DNA from: Craterostigma plantagineum
Taxonomy: Eukaryota; Streptophyta; Magnoliopsida; Lamiales; Linderniaceae
DNA: 64,000 bases
Assembly: GCA_027422505.1 (NCBI GenBank)
Contig: JAPQWV010001380.1
Location: forward strand, 28,207-92,206
Reading direction: 5' to 3'
Part shown: one piece after another, positions 34,001 to 44,907 of the stretch
Layout of the letters: the number at the start of each line of letters is the position of its first letter
How positions within the stretch are numbered: the stretch's first letter is position 1
Position numbers and translations under genes: made by a program
Notes under the pieces: generated by a model
Told to the model about the DNA's origin: nothing
The model's database searches: none
What the model saw: the letters and a program-made list of their open reading frames with translations, nothing else

Positions 34001-36744
34001 TGTAACACCCGTAAAATTAACACGGGACTAACGCTAACTAATTTTGTAAATGTTCGAAATTAGTGGAGTTAATTTTCGGACAAAACGGATTATTCAGAAT
34101 TAAGCCCGAAAATAATAATTAGGCTCGAGACTTAGGTAAAAATATTATGGGCCGAAAATGGTTTAGTAAGCACAAAAGAATAAAAAAGGCCCAATTATGT
34201 TAGATGACCGAAAGTTGAATGGCCCAAATCGTTAAGATAAGAATAAAGATTTCTTAATGATAAGGAAAACTACCATGCGATTGCTTTGAGATAAGGACTC
34301 CACCACCTTAGGCAACCAATCATGATTGAGCAAGGATAATTCTTAGTGGCAAGGGAAGGTTACGTAAGAAGGTATCATCAACTAGTCACTTGTTAAGTGA
34401 TAAAACCCTCACCTGTAATTGCAACGAAATAACATAATACAAAAGAGAGGTGAGAAAGACGTGAGAAAGCCGAGAAGGATTTGGCAAGTCTGATCAAATT
34501 CTCAACTTAGGGATTTCCCAAACTGAACTAAGGAGGTAAGGATCGTATTCTAACGTATAAGCCTCCTACTAGTTTATCTATTTAACATGTTATATGGTTT
34601 GATGAATTTCCATTAAACCGAAGTAAGAAGGAACGAGGGAGAAGAAGAATTCGGGCAGATTCAACCTAGGAATTTATCTAATACTGCTAAGGACGTGAGG
34701 TAGGTGGCTTTTAACCCCTACAAACCCTTTTTAAAGCGTATTACGTTCCTCAAAAAAATTAGAATTTGGATGAAAGGGTCATCCGAGTTCGAAAGAAGTC
34801 ATTTTACAATTTTTTGGAAACGATACTGATGGATATATATATTTTAGGGTTTTTGAGGGAGGATCTCGATTTTTAGAACAATCTCGACAAAAGTGCGTGT
34901 GTCTTCAAATATTTTGAATATATCGAGAAGTAGATAAATATCGATACATGTTAGTGGTATGAAGATGTCGATATGTGTAAGGTCGCGACATTTGTTTAAG
35001 CAGGTAGAAGTCGAGACATATATATATGTAATAAGAAGATATCGATATGTAAGGTCCCGACATTTTATAAGGTTTCGACTTAGATCTCGGCAAGCTTGTA
35101 ATATATCGACATTTGTTACCTTGACATTTAATAAAGTCTCGACAATGGTCTCGATATTTATGTTGGTAGAAACCTCGATATTTGTATTAATATTTCGACA
35201 AGAAGATATCGATAGCATAGTGGTCTCGACATTTTGTAAAGTTTCGATATATGGTCTCGAAGTTTATTTTTTTAATGTAGAGAAGATCTCGACATTTTAT
35301 TCTAAGCAGTCTCGACATTTATTCTTTTCTCACTTAGTAGCTCGGCATGTTATTAATCTCGACATTTACATTTAACTAGGTCTCGACATCCTCAGTCTCG
35401 TTTCGACATTTTCAATGTTGTTTCGACATTTAGCTATTAAGCTTATCGACATCTATACTTTATCTCGACATTTAACTCCTTTAATAAACCCGATATATGA
35501 TAGCTTGTTCCGAGAAAGATATCGATATTTATACCTTTCACAAATAAAGTTTCGACATTTAATAAATTTCGGTATTTTAGGATTTTACCATTTCTAGGGT
35601 TTTCAATATTTTAGGGTTTATTTAATTTTTAGGAATGTCATTATTTTTAAGTTTTTATAAATTTTAGGGTTTTCTATAATTAGGGTTTGGAAACTTGAAA
35701 CTTATACAGTTTAGTAACTATACTGATATCATAATATCTATTTATTCAGATGATCGACTTATAGGGATTCCACCAGACTTTATATTTGACGCTAGCTGGA
35801 GGACAGGTAGGTGGATTATCCATATACGATACGTAAACACAAATGTGAATTTATGTGTTTCCATGAGACTCTGTGATTTAAGTGACTTATGTGATTTACG
35901 TGTTTTACGTATGTTTTATGTGACATCACGTTTCATGTGTATCACGTATATGCATGACATCGCACGACATGGTGAGGGATAATGACCACACTAGTGGTGA
36001 CACCTTAAGACTTAAGGTGTCGATTGAGCGGGGTAGTGTGTGCCGATATTGGCAGTCAGACTCGTAGCGGAGTTGAGGTTGGACTCGCAGGGCACCTAAC
36101 GGGAGACAGACGTGAGCGATCTGTCTACTCGGGCGTGAGCGACCCGAGGTGCAAACCGTCGGATGAGTTGTGTAGCGGAAGGGGCGACCTGATAGGAGGA
36201 CGTTGACGTGATCGATCAGCGCACTATCGGCGTGGGCACCGCTAGTCTGGCGTTAGCGACCAGACGATATATTTTTATTTATTGCGCGCGAGGTGCCGAG
36301 TCCAGCCTAGGGCCCTGATATTGAGATACGATAAAAAAATGAGGGAAACGAGAGTGCATTATATCATGGTGAGAACTGGGAATGGGGAATGAGCGCACGC
36401 TGCATTGCATCTTATTCACCTACTGGGCAAATCGCTCAGTGTTTACGTGTTGTAGGTACTGAGTCTGATGCTGATGCGCGTCAAGACTGAGGCGGCTGGT
36501 GGCGGTGCTCCACGGACTTTTGAGGGCGGGGCGGTACATGGATGAAGACCTGTGGAGCGGCGATTGGGTTTTTGATCTTTTGACATTTTGGGGCTTCGGC
36601 CCATTGTACAGATACTATTATGTAAAATAATATTTTGTTGTATTATAATATCTTTTAGAAAAAAGTTTTTAATTAGACGGGCCTTCCGCGGCTTACGTTG
36701 CGGAAATCCGCCAAAATCCTAATTAGAAAAGTAGGGTCGCCACA
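34001..36744 (+). repeat. Element 1 right LTR
   Basis: 2744 bp, almost identical to the left LTR. By eye: one C/T change in the CTCAC(C/T)TGTAATTG region, a 2-bp shorter TA run, and single-base differences in runs of T or G. Confidence 0.96.
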
Positions 36745-36749
36745 CTCAG
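36745..36749. repeat. Target-site duplication, right copy (CTCAG)
   Basis: Matches 29189-29193 exactly. Removing element 1 and one copy rejoins the antisense gag reading frame without a shift, which independently confirms these borders. Confidence 0.95.
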
Positions 36750-37173
36750 CCCGCAGACAAAAAAACTTCTCTTAGTTGTAAGAACGACCTCAGACAAGCC
36801 CTACCATCGCTTGGCAACCTTCTCAAACTTGATTTTATACTCAAGCAATGTGGACACCTGACCGAAGCTTAGCAAGTGCACCAGCATGATCGTCATACTT
36901 TCTTGGCCAAAAGCCTTCCTTCAAGGCCGCCTTCTTTATAATAATAATAATATGGCAACCCGCGGCTGAGCCGAATAGAGTTGCTTTGTTGGTTGTAAAG
37001 ATTGAGGAAGAGCTCTGAACATAACTACAGTTTGCACCTCTGATGAAGAAGGTGAAGCTGGAAGTCTTATTACGTCTTTCCCCTCTAAGTCGATGTAGCG
37101 AACCGAGAAGCCAAGTCGCTTCAAGGCCACAAGGCCAACTTCTACCATTGATTTCTCCCCTGGCACTGCCCAT
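36750..37173 (-). pseudogene. Antisense Ty3/gypsy gag fragment (part 2, upstream half)
   Basis: On the minus strand this gives gag-domain text such as KYDDHAGALAKLR and, in a neighbouring frame, STLLEYKIKFEKVAKRW, matching the 'ALA+LRQ..T+..Y...FE.L..R' part of plant gypsy gag. It runs to the insertion point of element 1 and resumes at 29193. Frameshifts near 36850 and a stop near 36800 break it. The part beyond about 36960 (open frame to 37259) probably belongs to the N-terminal region but is not recognised with certainty. Confidence 0.8.
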
Positions 37174-37260
37174 GTCCCTAATCTCTTTGTTTGGTTTGGG
37201 TTAAAAACTCTGCTTTCCTGACGTGGTAGAAGTCGTTCTAGGGATGAGAGAGGAAGCATA

Positions 37261-40200
37261 AAACCTACTAACGAAAAAGGCAGCCGCCGACACGAATGTG
37301 GTTAGCAAAGCATCACACAACAGTGGGCCTAATATGGTTTTTTCTACTGACCCAGCTATCATTACTAGAAAAGGAGAAAAGGTGTTGGCATACCCTTTCT
37401 GGACGTGGTGTCCATAGAATGCTATGCCTTGATAGCAAAGCTAACTATCAGAGCCGATTCGAGGATAGGATAACCGGTTGAGGTCAGGCCGTGGGGATCC
37501 TGTGCCGAGGGTTCTTTCTCTGACTTCCCGCATTGGGCATTCCTAACAGAACGCCTAAGATAAGAAGAGAAATGAATCTATATCACAGCTGGCACTAGAG
37601 AATACTGGCTCTTATTCCCCTCCATCTGTCTAAAAGTATAGATCACGGCTTGCCCAGGGGATATTGATCTTACACCCTTTCTTCACGCCTAAGAACACCA
37701 ACAAATTCGTCTATATCAGATCGGAATCCTTCTCTTACCGTATTGGAAACTCCTAGTTTTGAAATCCGCATTTGAGGGTCCGGCAACAGGCCTTGTAGGA
37801 TCCTACTTAGACCGATCCTTAGAACAAATTCTCTGGGTCTACTGACATTTCTGCCTAGCCGAACATGGCATATGTTGATGATAGAAAGGCCAAGGGCTAG
37901 GAGTTTTTTGGAGTCAATAAAGGGAGAGGGCTTTTTAGGACTACTACTAGTACTAGTAAAAAAGGGTTTCGGTAGGATTGCCTTTCTAAATTCAAGCATG
38001 TCGCTAGTTCATTTCTTCCGTAAGCTAGATACCCGAGAAAGTAGATTAAGGTCATACTTTTTCCTTAGAAAAAAGCCCACCCACGTCTGGGTCATAAGTT
38101 TGTCTGCCCATTAACAACAAGAAAGCCAATTCATAGCGCAAGGAGGATAAAGGAAGGGTTGGAGCTATCCAGTAGAATGCTAGGGCACAAAAGCAAGAAG
38201 AGGACCTCGCTACACGAATTGAAAGGAAAGCTCGGACTTCTATTCTAAAAGGCTTCGAATACATAATATCGTTCATTTTTCCTCCAGCAAGGAGCAGAGC
38301 CAGTTCCACTCATGAAATGAATGCTTTCGTAGGGACAGTATGCCTTTTCGATTCTTCCTTCCTGCTTGGCTTGCTTTCATGTCAGTACTTATTCTCTGAA
38401 CTTTCAGACTGAAGCTTAAGACATGGGATTGCCTGGAAAAAAGGTGCACCTTACGCCTTAGCTCAGGGGAGATCCCCGGAAAGAAACAAAAGAATCTATT
38501 GGCAAGCTGGTATGAGAGGAATAGGAATGCGAGCTTAATTTTCTTTCATTATAGTTTTCTCCTATTCTCAAGTGATTCGTAGAAGCTTTCACTCTAGCCA
38601 AAGGGAAAGGTTCAGCTACCTACCTCGGTAGCGCACCCCTAACCCTACGCTTTGGCTACTTTGGCTTGATTGCTTTCACCAGGTCTAGCTAAAGTCGATT
38701 AGCCCGAGTTGTGTTAAGATAAGTGGCACTTGAATTTGAAGTAGCCATCGGCCAGGTCTTGGATGCTGAATTCTCGGTCTTACCACTTGTATCGATAGCC
38801 CCACTTTCATTGAATGCTGAGGAGATTGATTGAAAATAAAATCCTGATCCTGATCTTCGAACGCTAAGCAAGAAAGCCAATAGACCTGAATACCGTATAC
38901 CTATATAGAATGGAGGGACTACGCTTTCTGCCTCTAGTTTTTGAATATGCTTTATTCTCTTCCCCTATTCAAACTTCAAGTTATTAATAGTTTAAATCAG
39001 GTGGCAAAGAGTCTAAAGGGCTAGCCGAGTATTATCGAATCCCCTTATCGAGCTACCGATCTGACAGCGCTTTCTTTCCTATCATACCTTTGATCTCCAG
39101 GCTAGGTAAATTCTTAAGGTTCATTTTCAAGCAGAAGTGTTGAAATGGGGCAAGCAAAAAAGCAAGCGGTGGGATCTTTCAGACAAGGTAAAGGTCTAAG
39201 AAGGCGGGACTCTTTCTTTTTCTTTCCTCAAAGGATAACGGGCTAGATTCATTTTAAGCCAGTTCAGGTCCATCCAATTTCCTTAAAAGCTAGTCAGTGA
39301 GAAAGGGAATGAAGATGGTGAAGCGAAGAGGGTTCGAATGAATACTCGACTGATAAGGATAGGGGGAATCACTTTAAATGAGGGAAGCTTAGATTGCTCA
39401 CAGGATCAAAGCACTTTATTTTAAAAAATCAAAAGACACTTTCTCGCTTCTTGCTTGAAGTTTGATTGTAATTGTAGCCTTAGCGCTTTACTAATATAAT
39501 AGAAGGGAAGGGCACTCTATCCTGATCTTGATCTTAGGAATGGAATCTACAACTCTCTTTAATGAGCAAGACTCTATCCAGATCTAAAGAATCTGGCAAA
39601 GAGCATTCTTATAATTCCTTTACTTCGGATAGTTTATCTTATTAAGTTAAGCAGGATAGGAAAGATCCTATCAGCCTGAACATGAGGTCTACCGGGGCAT
39701 CGAAGAATTGAGTTTCGAGAAGGCTAGCTGCTCGCACATGGCTACTTCCTTTAGAACCGGTCTTTCTTTTAACAGCTTTCAAAAGAAGCAGTAGCCTACT
39801 CTTTATAGAAGGCTTACTTACCGAAAATGGTAGCAAGCCAGTTCCTTTCTTTTCTTCTGACATCTGGGTTGCTCTTAATGTTTCGATGTCATCCTTGAGA
39901 GCAGAGAGACTTGGTATTAGGGGTTTTCTTTGTACATTATCTATCTCCGAAAGATGTGTAACAGCCGGAGGGGGTAATAGGGGCGCGAAAATGAAGCAGG
40001 AGGCAGTAGAAATAGCGAGAAGGCAGTCAGGGTCAGAAGAGTTCAGAGAAGGTTGGATCCGGGAAGGCTTAAGCCCGAGGTTTTGAAACCGATGGATATG
40101 TAGACGCTGCAAAAGCCAATAAATTCGATTTCGAGGATGATAGGTTGGGGCTTGGAAGGCCTTCCAAATCCAGAGGGGATGAGCCTTTAGAAAAGAGGCG

Positions 40201-40860
40201 CATATGAAGCATCTGACGTTGCTTCCTCAATTAAGGTAAGGATCATTTGAGAAGCTATCGAAACTATTCCGAAGTTGATGATTTCGTTTTAGCTAGGGCA
40301 ATAGCAGGGAAAGAGAAGCACTAAGATGAGAAGATATAACTAGATTCCCCTTACATAATCCTCTTGTTGAAACTACAAGAAGATAAGAAGGGACTTGAAG
40401 CTTACAGTCTTACTCAACTACAAGTCCATAGAGAGCAGCTGCCACCTATATATAACTATGCATTGACGCTGCAGATGTTAGATTGCAGTTGGCATTAGGA
40501 GATGGAGAGCAAAAGGAATGAATCGAGTGTACTTAGTAACGGCAATCACAAACAAGAACAAAACGGTTAGTCCTTATGCAACTAAGAGCACAGGAAGGAA
40601 ATAAAGCTACATCTACAAAGAAAGAGATGGTTGCATCTAAGGGCTTCTTATTGGGTCTTAGCTTCTTAGAAAGCCATAGGACGAGACCGGACAATCTAAT
40701 GATATACAATTGTGATGTCAGAGAATAGTCCGGAAGAGGGGAGGCCGCTGATTCTTCTCCAATTTGATGTTGAATTCTAATGAGATGATTCGGGATTCAA
40801 TGGATTTCAAAATAGCGTACGTAGAAAGATGGTCGAGCAATCAGCAGGCAGGCATAGGTG
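37261..40860. other. Gene-poor mitochondrial-type stretch
   Basis: No gene recognised. The longest frame is 39642-40112 (minus, 156 codons), with a Lys-rich stretch (LLKAVKRKTGSKGSSH) but no known family. Frames at 37670-37999 and 38052-38309 (minus) are also unassigned. Confidence 0.4.
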
Positions 40861-40865
40861 CCGAC
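40861..40865. repeat. Target-site duplication, left copy (CCGAC)
   Basis: CCGAC directly precedes the outer LTR end TGTAACATCC and recurs directly after the opposite outer end at 44622-44626. Confidence 0.88.
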
Positions 40866-42405
40866 TGTAACATCCGTCCCATACCCGGTGTCACTGTAGC
40901 ATCCGTCCCTACCGGGACCAGTGGGGTTGGGCCCACCACACTCCGGCTGATAGTCTGGCCCCACTGATCACCATTTAACATTCCAACGTGCTTCGTCCTC
41001 GCTCACACGCACCCTGGGCAAACTTCCCAGGGGTCACCCATCCTAAGATTGCTTCAAGTCAAGCACGCTTAACTTCGAAGTTCTTTCGGATGGACACCCG
41101 AAAAGGTAGGTCGACCTTGGTGATATGAGTAGTACTATCAATTCTTTTGTACGATTCTTAGCCTGACACGCCCATACATTGTCAGTCTCAGGATCCCCTC
41201 TCATTCGGGTGTCGGATCGGTTCGTTCATGTGCCCCTTCGCCTAGAAGCCTGCCAGGAGCCGCTTCTTGTCCGTGCACTTCTCTGGCACCGGCAATCACT
41301 CCCCCCCTCATCGGCCCCGGGTGTCACATGCCCACCAGCTTCCGCCTGGTTCGTCCCCGAACCAGCATCGTACTGCGAGAGGTTGTGCTCTGATACCACC
41401 TATAACATCCCGTCCCATACCGGGTGTCACTGTAGCATCCGTCCCTACCGGGACCAGTGGGGTTGGGCCCACCACACTCCGACTGATTGTCTGGCCCCAC
41501 TGTACCACCATTTAACCTTCCAGCGTGCTTCGTCCTTGCTCACACGCACCCTGGGCAAACTTCCCAGGGGGTCACCCATCCTAAGATTGCTTCAAGTCAA
41601 GCACGCTTAACCTCGAAGTTCTTTCGGATGGACTCCCGAAAGGGTAGGTCGACCTTGGCGATATGAGTAGTACTATCAATTCTCTTATACGATTCTTAGC
41701 CTGACACGCCCATACATTGTCAGTCTCAGGATCCCCTCTCATTCGGGTGTCGGATCGGTTCTTTAATGTACCCCTTCGCCTAGAAGCCTGCCAGGAGCCG
41801 CTCCTTATTCGTGCACTTCTCTGGCACCGGCAACAACTCCCCGCCCTCATCGGCCCCGGGTGTCACATGCCCACCAGCTTCCGTCTGGTTCGTCCCCGAA
41901 CCAGCACCGTACTGCGAGAGGTTGTGCTCTGATACCACCTGTAACATCCCGTCCCATACTCGGTGTCACTGTAGCATCCGTCCCTACCGGGACCAGTGGG
42001 GTTGGGCCCACCACACTCCGACTGATAGTCTGGCCCCACTGACCACCATTTAACCTTCCAGCGTGCTTCGTCCTCGCTCACACGCACCCTGGGCAAACTT
42101 CCCAGGGGGTCACCCATCCTAAGATTGCTTCAAGTCAAGCACGCTTAACTTCGAAGTTCTTTAGGATGGACTCCCGAAAAGGTAGGTCGACCTTGGTGAT
42201 ATGAGTAGTACTATCAATTCTTTTGTACGATTCTTAGCCTGACACGCCCATACATTGTCAGTCTCAGGATCCCCTCTCATTCGGGTGTCGGATCGGTTCG
42301 TTCATGTGCCCCTTCGCCTAGAAGCCTGCCAGGAGCCGCTTCTTGTCCGTGCACTTCTCTGGCACCGGCAATCACTCCCCGCCCTCATCGGCCCCGGGTG
42401 TCACA
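40866..42405 (-). repeat. Left Cassandra array: three LTRs, two internal domains
   Basis: Order on the plus strand: LTR, 72-bp internal domain (41329-41400), LTR, internal domain (41868-41939), LTR, all in minus orientation. The second LTR has TATAAC instead of TGTAAC at its outer end. Tandem LTR-internal-LTR arrays of this kind are expected from unequal recombination between LTRs. Small differences between copies show they are not assembly duplicates. Confidence 0.92.
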
Positions 42406-42407
42406 TG

Positions 42408-42547
42408 GACGAAAGTCGGCCTTAGTGATCCGACGGTGCCGAGTGGAAGGGCCGTCGCTCAACGGATAAAAGTTACTCTAGGGATACAGGCTGATCTTCC
42501 CCAAGAGCTCACATCGACGGGAAGGTTTGGCACCTCGATGTCGGCTC
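42408..42547 (+). rRNA. Plastid-type 23S rRNA fragment (peptidyl-transferase region)
   Basis: About 140 bp contain universally conserved large-subunit rRNA text of domain V: GAAAGTCGGCCTTAGTGATC, GGAAGGGCCGTCGCTCAACG, GGATAAAAGTTACTCTAGGG and GGCACCTCGATGTCGGCTC. The versions GATCCGACGGTGCCGAGTGG and GCTGATCTTCCCCAAGAG match my memory of plastid 23S rRNA better than mitochondrial 26S or nuclear 25S rRNA. One A is missing from the invariant GGGATAACAGG (42481-42490 reads GGGATACAGG), so it is a decayed copy. It lies at the centre of the Cassandra palindrome with only two bases (TG and CA) between it and each LTR. Confidence 0.88.
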
Positions 42548-42784
42548 ATGTGACACCCGGGGCCGATGAGGGCGGGGAGTGATCGCCGGTGCCAGAGAAG
42601 TGCACGGACAAGGCGCGGCTCCTGGCAGGCTTCTAGGCGAAGGGGTACATGAACGAACCGATCCGACACCCGAATGAGAGGGGATCCTGAGACTGACAAT
42701 GTATGGGCGTGTCAGGCTAAGAATCGTATAAAAGAATTGATAGTACTACTCATATCACCAAGGTCGACCTACCTTTTCGGGAGT

Positions 42785-42857
42785 CCATCCGAAAGAACTT
42801 CGAAGTTAAGCGTGCTTGACTTGAAGCAATCTTAGAATGGGTGACCCCCTAGGAAGT
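42785..42857 (+). ncRNA. 5S rRNA-derived segment within a Cassandra LTR
   Basis: Contains GAAGTTAAGCGTGCTTG, the internal promoter (box A) text of plant 5S rRNA, and a box C region AATGGGTGACC (GGATGGGTGACC in the sister copies), followed by CCCCTAGGAAGT. The same segment is in all seven LTRs (plus-strand copies near 43324, 43861 and 44399; minus-strand copies near 41023-41095, 41563-41635 and 42105-42175). In known Cassandra elements this segment can be transcribed by RNA polymerase III. The stretch between boxes has diverged from real 5S rRNA, so it should not act as ribosomal RNA. Confidence 0.88.
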
Positions 42858-43017
42858 ATGCCCAGGGTGCGTGTGAGCGAGGACGAAGCACGCTGGAAGG
42901 TTAAATGGTGGTACAGTGGGGCCAAACTATCAATCGGAGTGTGGTGGGCCCAACCCTACTGGTCCCGGTAGGGACGGATGCTACAGTGACACCCGGTTTG
43001 GGACGGGATGTTACAGG

Positions 43018-43029
43018 TGGTATCAGAGC
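43018..43029 (+). other. Cassandra primer-binding site
   Basis: TGGTATCAGAGC, two bases after the LTR, as in elements 1 and 2. Further plus-strand copies begin at 43558 and 44094; the two minus-strand internal domains carry the reverse complement. Confidence 0.93.
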
Positions 43030-44621
43030 ACAACCTCTCGCAGTACGGTGCTGGTTCGGGGACGAACCAGGCGGAAGCTGGTGGGCATGTGACACCCGGG
43101 CCGATGAGGGCGGGGAGTCATCGCCGGTGCCAGAGAAGTGCACGGACAAGGCGCGGCTCCTGGCAGGCTTCTAGGCGAAGGGGTACATGAACGAACCGAT
43201 CCGACACCCGAATGAGAGGGGATCCTGAGACTGACAATATATGGGCGTGTCAGGCTAAGAATCGTATAAAAGAAGTGATAGTACTACTCATATCACCAAG
43301 GTCGACCTACCTTTTCGGGAGTCCATCCGAAAGAACTTCGAAGTTAAGCGTGCTTGACTTGAAGCAATCTTAGGATGGGTGACCCCCTGGGAAGTATGCC
43401 CAGGGTGCGTGTGAGCGAGGACGAAGCACGCTGGAAGGTTAAATGGTGGTACAGTGGGGCCAGACTATCAATCGGAGTGTGGTGGGCCCAACCCTCCACT
43501 GGTCCCGGTAGGGACCGATGCTACGGTGACACTCGGTATGGGACGGGTTGTTACAGGTGGTATCAGAGCACAACCTCTCGCAGTACGGTGCTGGTTCGGG
43601 GACGAACCAGGCGGAAGCTGGTGGGCATGTGACACCCGGGCCGAAGAGGGCGGGGAGTGATCGCCGGTGCAGAGAGGTGCACGGACAAGGAGCGGCTCCT
43701 GGCAGGCTTCTAGGCGAAGGGGGACTTGAACGAACCGATCCGACACCCGAATGAGAGGGGATCCTGAGACTCACAATGTATGGGCGTGTCAGGCTAAGAA
43801 TCGTACAAAAGAATTGATAGTACTACTCATATCACCAAGCTCGACCTACCTTTTCGGGAGTCCATCCTAAAGAACTTCGAAGTTAAGCGTGCTTGACTTG
43901 AAGCAATCCTAGGATGGGTGACCCCCTGGGAAGTTTGCCCAGGGTGCGTGTGAGCGAGAACGAAGCACGCTGGAAGGTTAAATGGTGGTCAGTGGGGCCA
44001 GACTATCAGCCGGAGTGTGGTGGGCCCAACCCCACTGGTCCCGGTAGGGACGGATGCTACAGTGACACCGAGTATGGGACGGGATGTTATAGGTGGTATC
44101 AGAGCACAACCTCTCGCAGTACGGTGCTGGTTCGGGGACGAACCAGACGGAAGCTGGTGGGCATGTGACACCCGGGGCCGATGAGGGCGGGGAGTGGTCG
44201 CCGGTGCCAGAGAAGTGCACGGATAAGGAGCGGCTCCTGGCAGGCTTCTAGGCGAAGGGTACATTAAAGAACCGATCCGACACTCGAATGAGAGGGGATC
44301 CTGAGACTGACAATGTATGGGCGTGTCAGGCTAAGAATCGTATAAAAGAATTGATAGTACTACTCATATCGCCAAGGTCGACCTACCCTTTCGGGAGTCC
44401 ATCCTTCGAGGTTAAGCGTGCTTGACTTGAAGCAATCTTAGGATGGGTGACCCCCTGGGAAGTTTGCCCAGGGTGCGTGTGAGCGAGGACGAAGCACGCT
44501 GGAAGGTTAAATGGTGGTACAGTGGGGCCAGACTATCAGTCGGAGTGTGGTGGGCTCAACCCCACTGGTCCCGGTAGGGACGGATGCTACAGTGACACCC
44601 GGTATGGGACGGGATGTTACA

Positions 44622-44626
44622 CCGAC
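44622..44626. repeat. Target-site duplication, right copy (CCGAC)
   Basis: Exact match to 40861-40865, directly after the outer LTR end GTTACA. Confidence 0.88.
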
Positions 44627-44902
44627 TGCAGCAATCGACCATCTGGAGCAGCAAGAGAAAGAAGGACCAACGAGGATTAAGGAGGAGAAAGTGGGAGTAA
44701 CAAGCAGATGCAGGCGGGACAAACCCCATTTTTTTTTCATGGGCAGCGAGCACTCGATGTGAAATTTACCAAGGCCTGGTGGGGCTCCCCTATGGTTGTA
44801 TCTCATCAAATATACATGATCCAAATGAAGGCAGGATTTGTTGCAACACATTTGGGATGGATTAGAAGAAGAGTGTGCAGTTCACCCTTCGCCTTCTAGA
44901 GA
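44627..44902. other. Short spacer between composite and element 2
   Basis: Continuation of the DNA left of 40860 when the composite is removed. No gene recognised. It contains a run of nine T near 44730. Confidence 0.5.
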
Positions 44903-44907
44903 GAGGT
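44903..44907. repeat. Target-site duplication, left copy (GAGGT)
   Basis: GAGGT precedes the TGTAATACCC end of element 2 and recurs at 54427-54431. Confidence 0.94.

Larger units (their letters stand above)
29194..36744 (+). mobile_element. Element 1: truncated non-autonomous Ty3/gypsy chromovirus-type LTR retrotransposon
   Basis: A complete insertion of 7551 bp: LTR 29194-31938, primer-binding site, about 2.06 kb of internal DNA, polypurine tract, LTR 34001-36744, with CTCAG on both sides. The internal DNA encodes gag and the protease start; reverse transcriptase survives only as scraps, and RNase H, integrase and chromodomain are gone. It shares PBS, polypurine tract, gag sequence and the 3' part of the LTR with element 2, which shows the family to be chromovirus-like. 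By eye the two LTRs differ by one substitution (Cys/T difference at 29612 versus 34413 region) and four short length changes in simple runs. The insertion is thus recent, yet it cannot have encoded its own machinery: it was probably moved by a relative's proteins. It lies inside an older antisense gypsy gag fragment. Confidence 0.96.
40866..44621. mobile_element. Palindromic composite of seven Cassandra-type LTRs around a plastid rRNA fragment
   Basis: Cassandra elements are terminal-repeat retrotransposons in miniature (TRIMs) whose LTRs contain a 5S rRNA-like sequence and which encode no protein. Here three minus-strand LTRs (40866-41328, 41401-41867, 41940-42405) and four plus-strand LTRs (42549-43015, 43088-43555, 43628-44091, 44164-44621) alternate with five 72-bp internal domains that hold the initiator-tRNA primer-binding site. 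The two arrays face each other across a rRNA fragment. Each LTR is about 458-468 bp, from TGTGACACC to GTTACA. Both outer ends of the composite are the same type of LTR end (TGTAAC... and ...GTTACA), and CCGAC flanks the whole. Thus it appears to have been integrated as one 3756-bp unit. Movement would need proteins from another element. Confidence 0.9.
42549..44621 (+). repeat. Right Cassandra array: four LTRs, three internal domains
   Basis: Four plus-strand LTRs separated by 72-bp internal domains at 43016-43087, 43556-43627 and 44092-44163. The last LTR lacks about 10 bp in its 5S-like part (near 44405). Open frames in this region are shadows of the repeat and encode nothing recognisable. 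Confidence 0.92.

Noticed and set aside
42785..42857. Genuine 5S rRNA gene
   Set aside because: Only the promoter-bearing part is conserved and it lies inside LTRs; sequence between the boxes differs from 5S rRNA.
41179..44264. Many open frames of 60-143 codons in the Cassandra region
   Set aside because: All are translations of repeated LTR and 5S-derived DNA; Cassandra encodes no protein.
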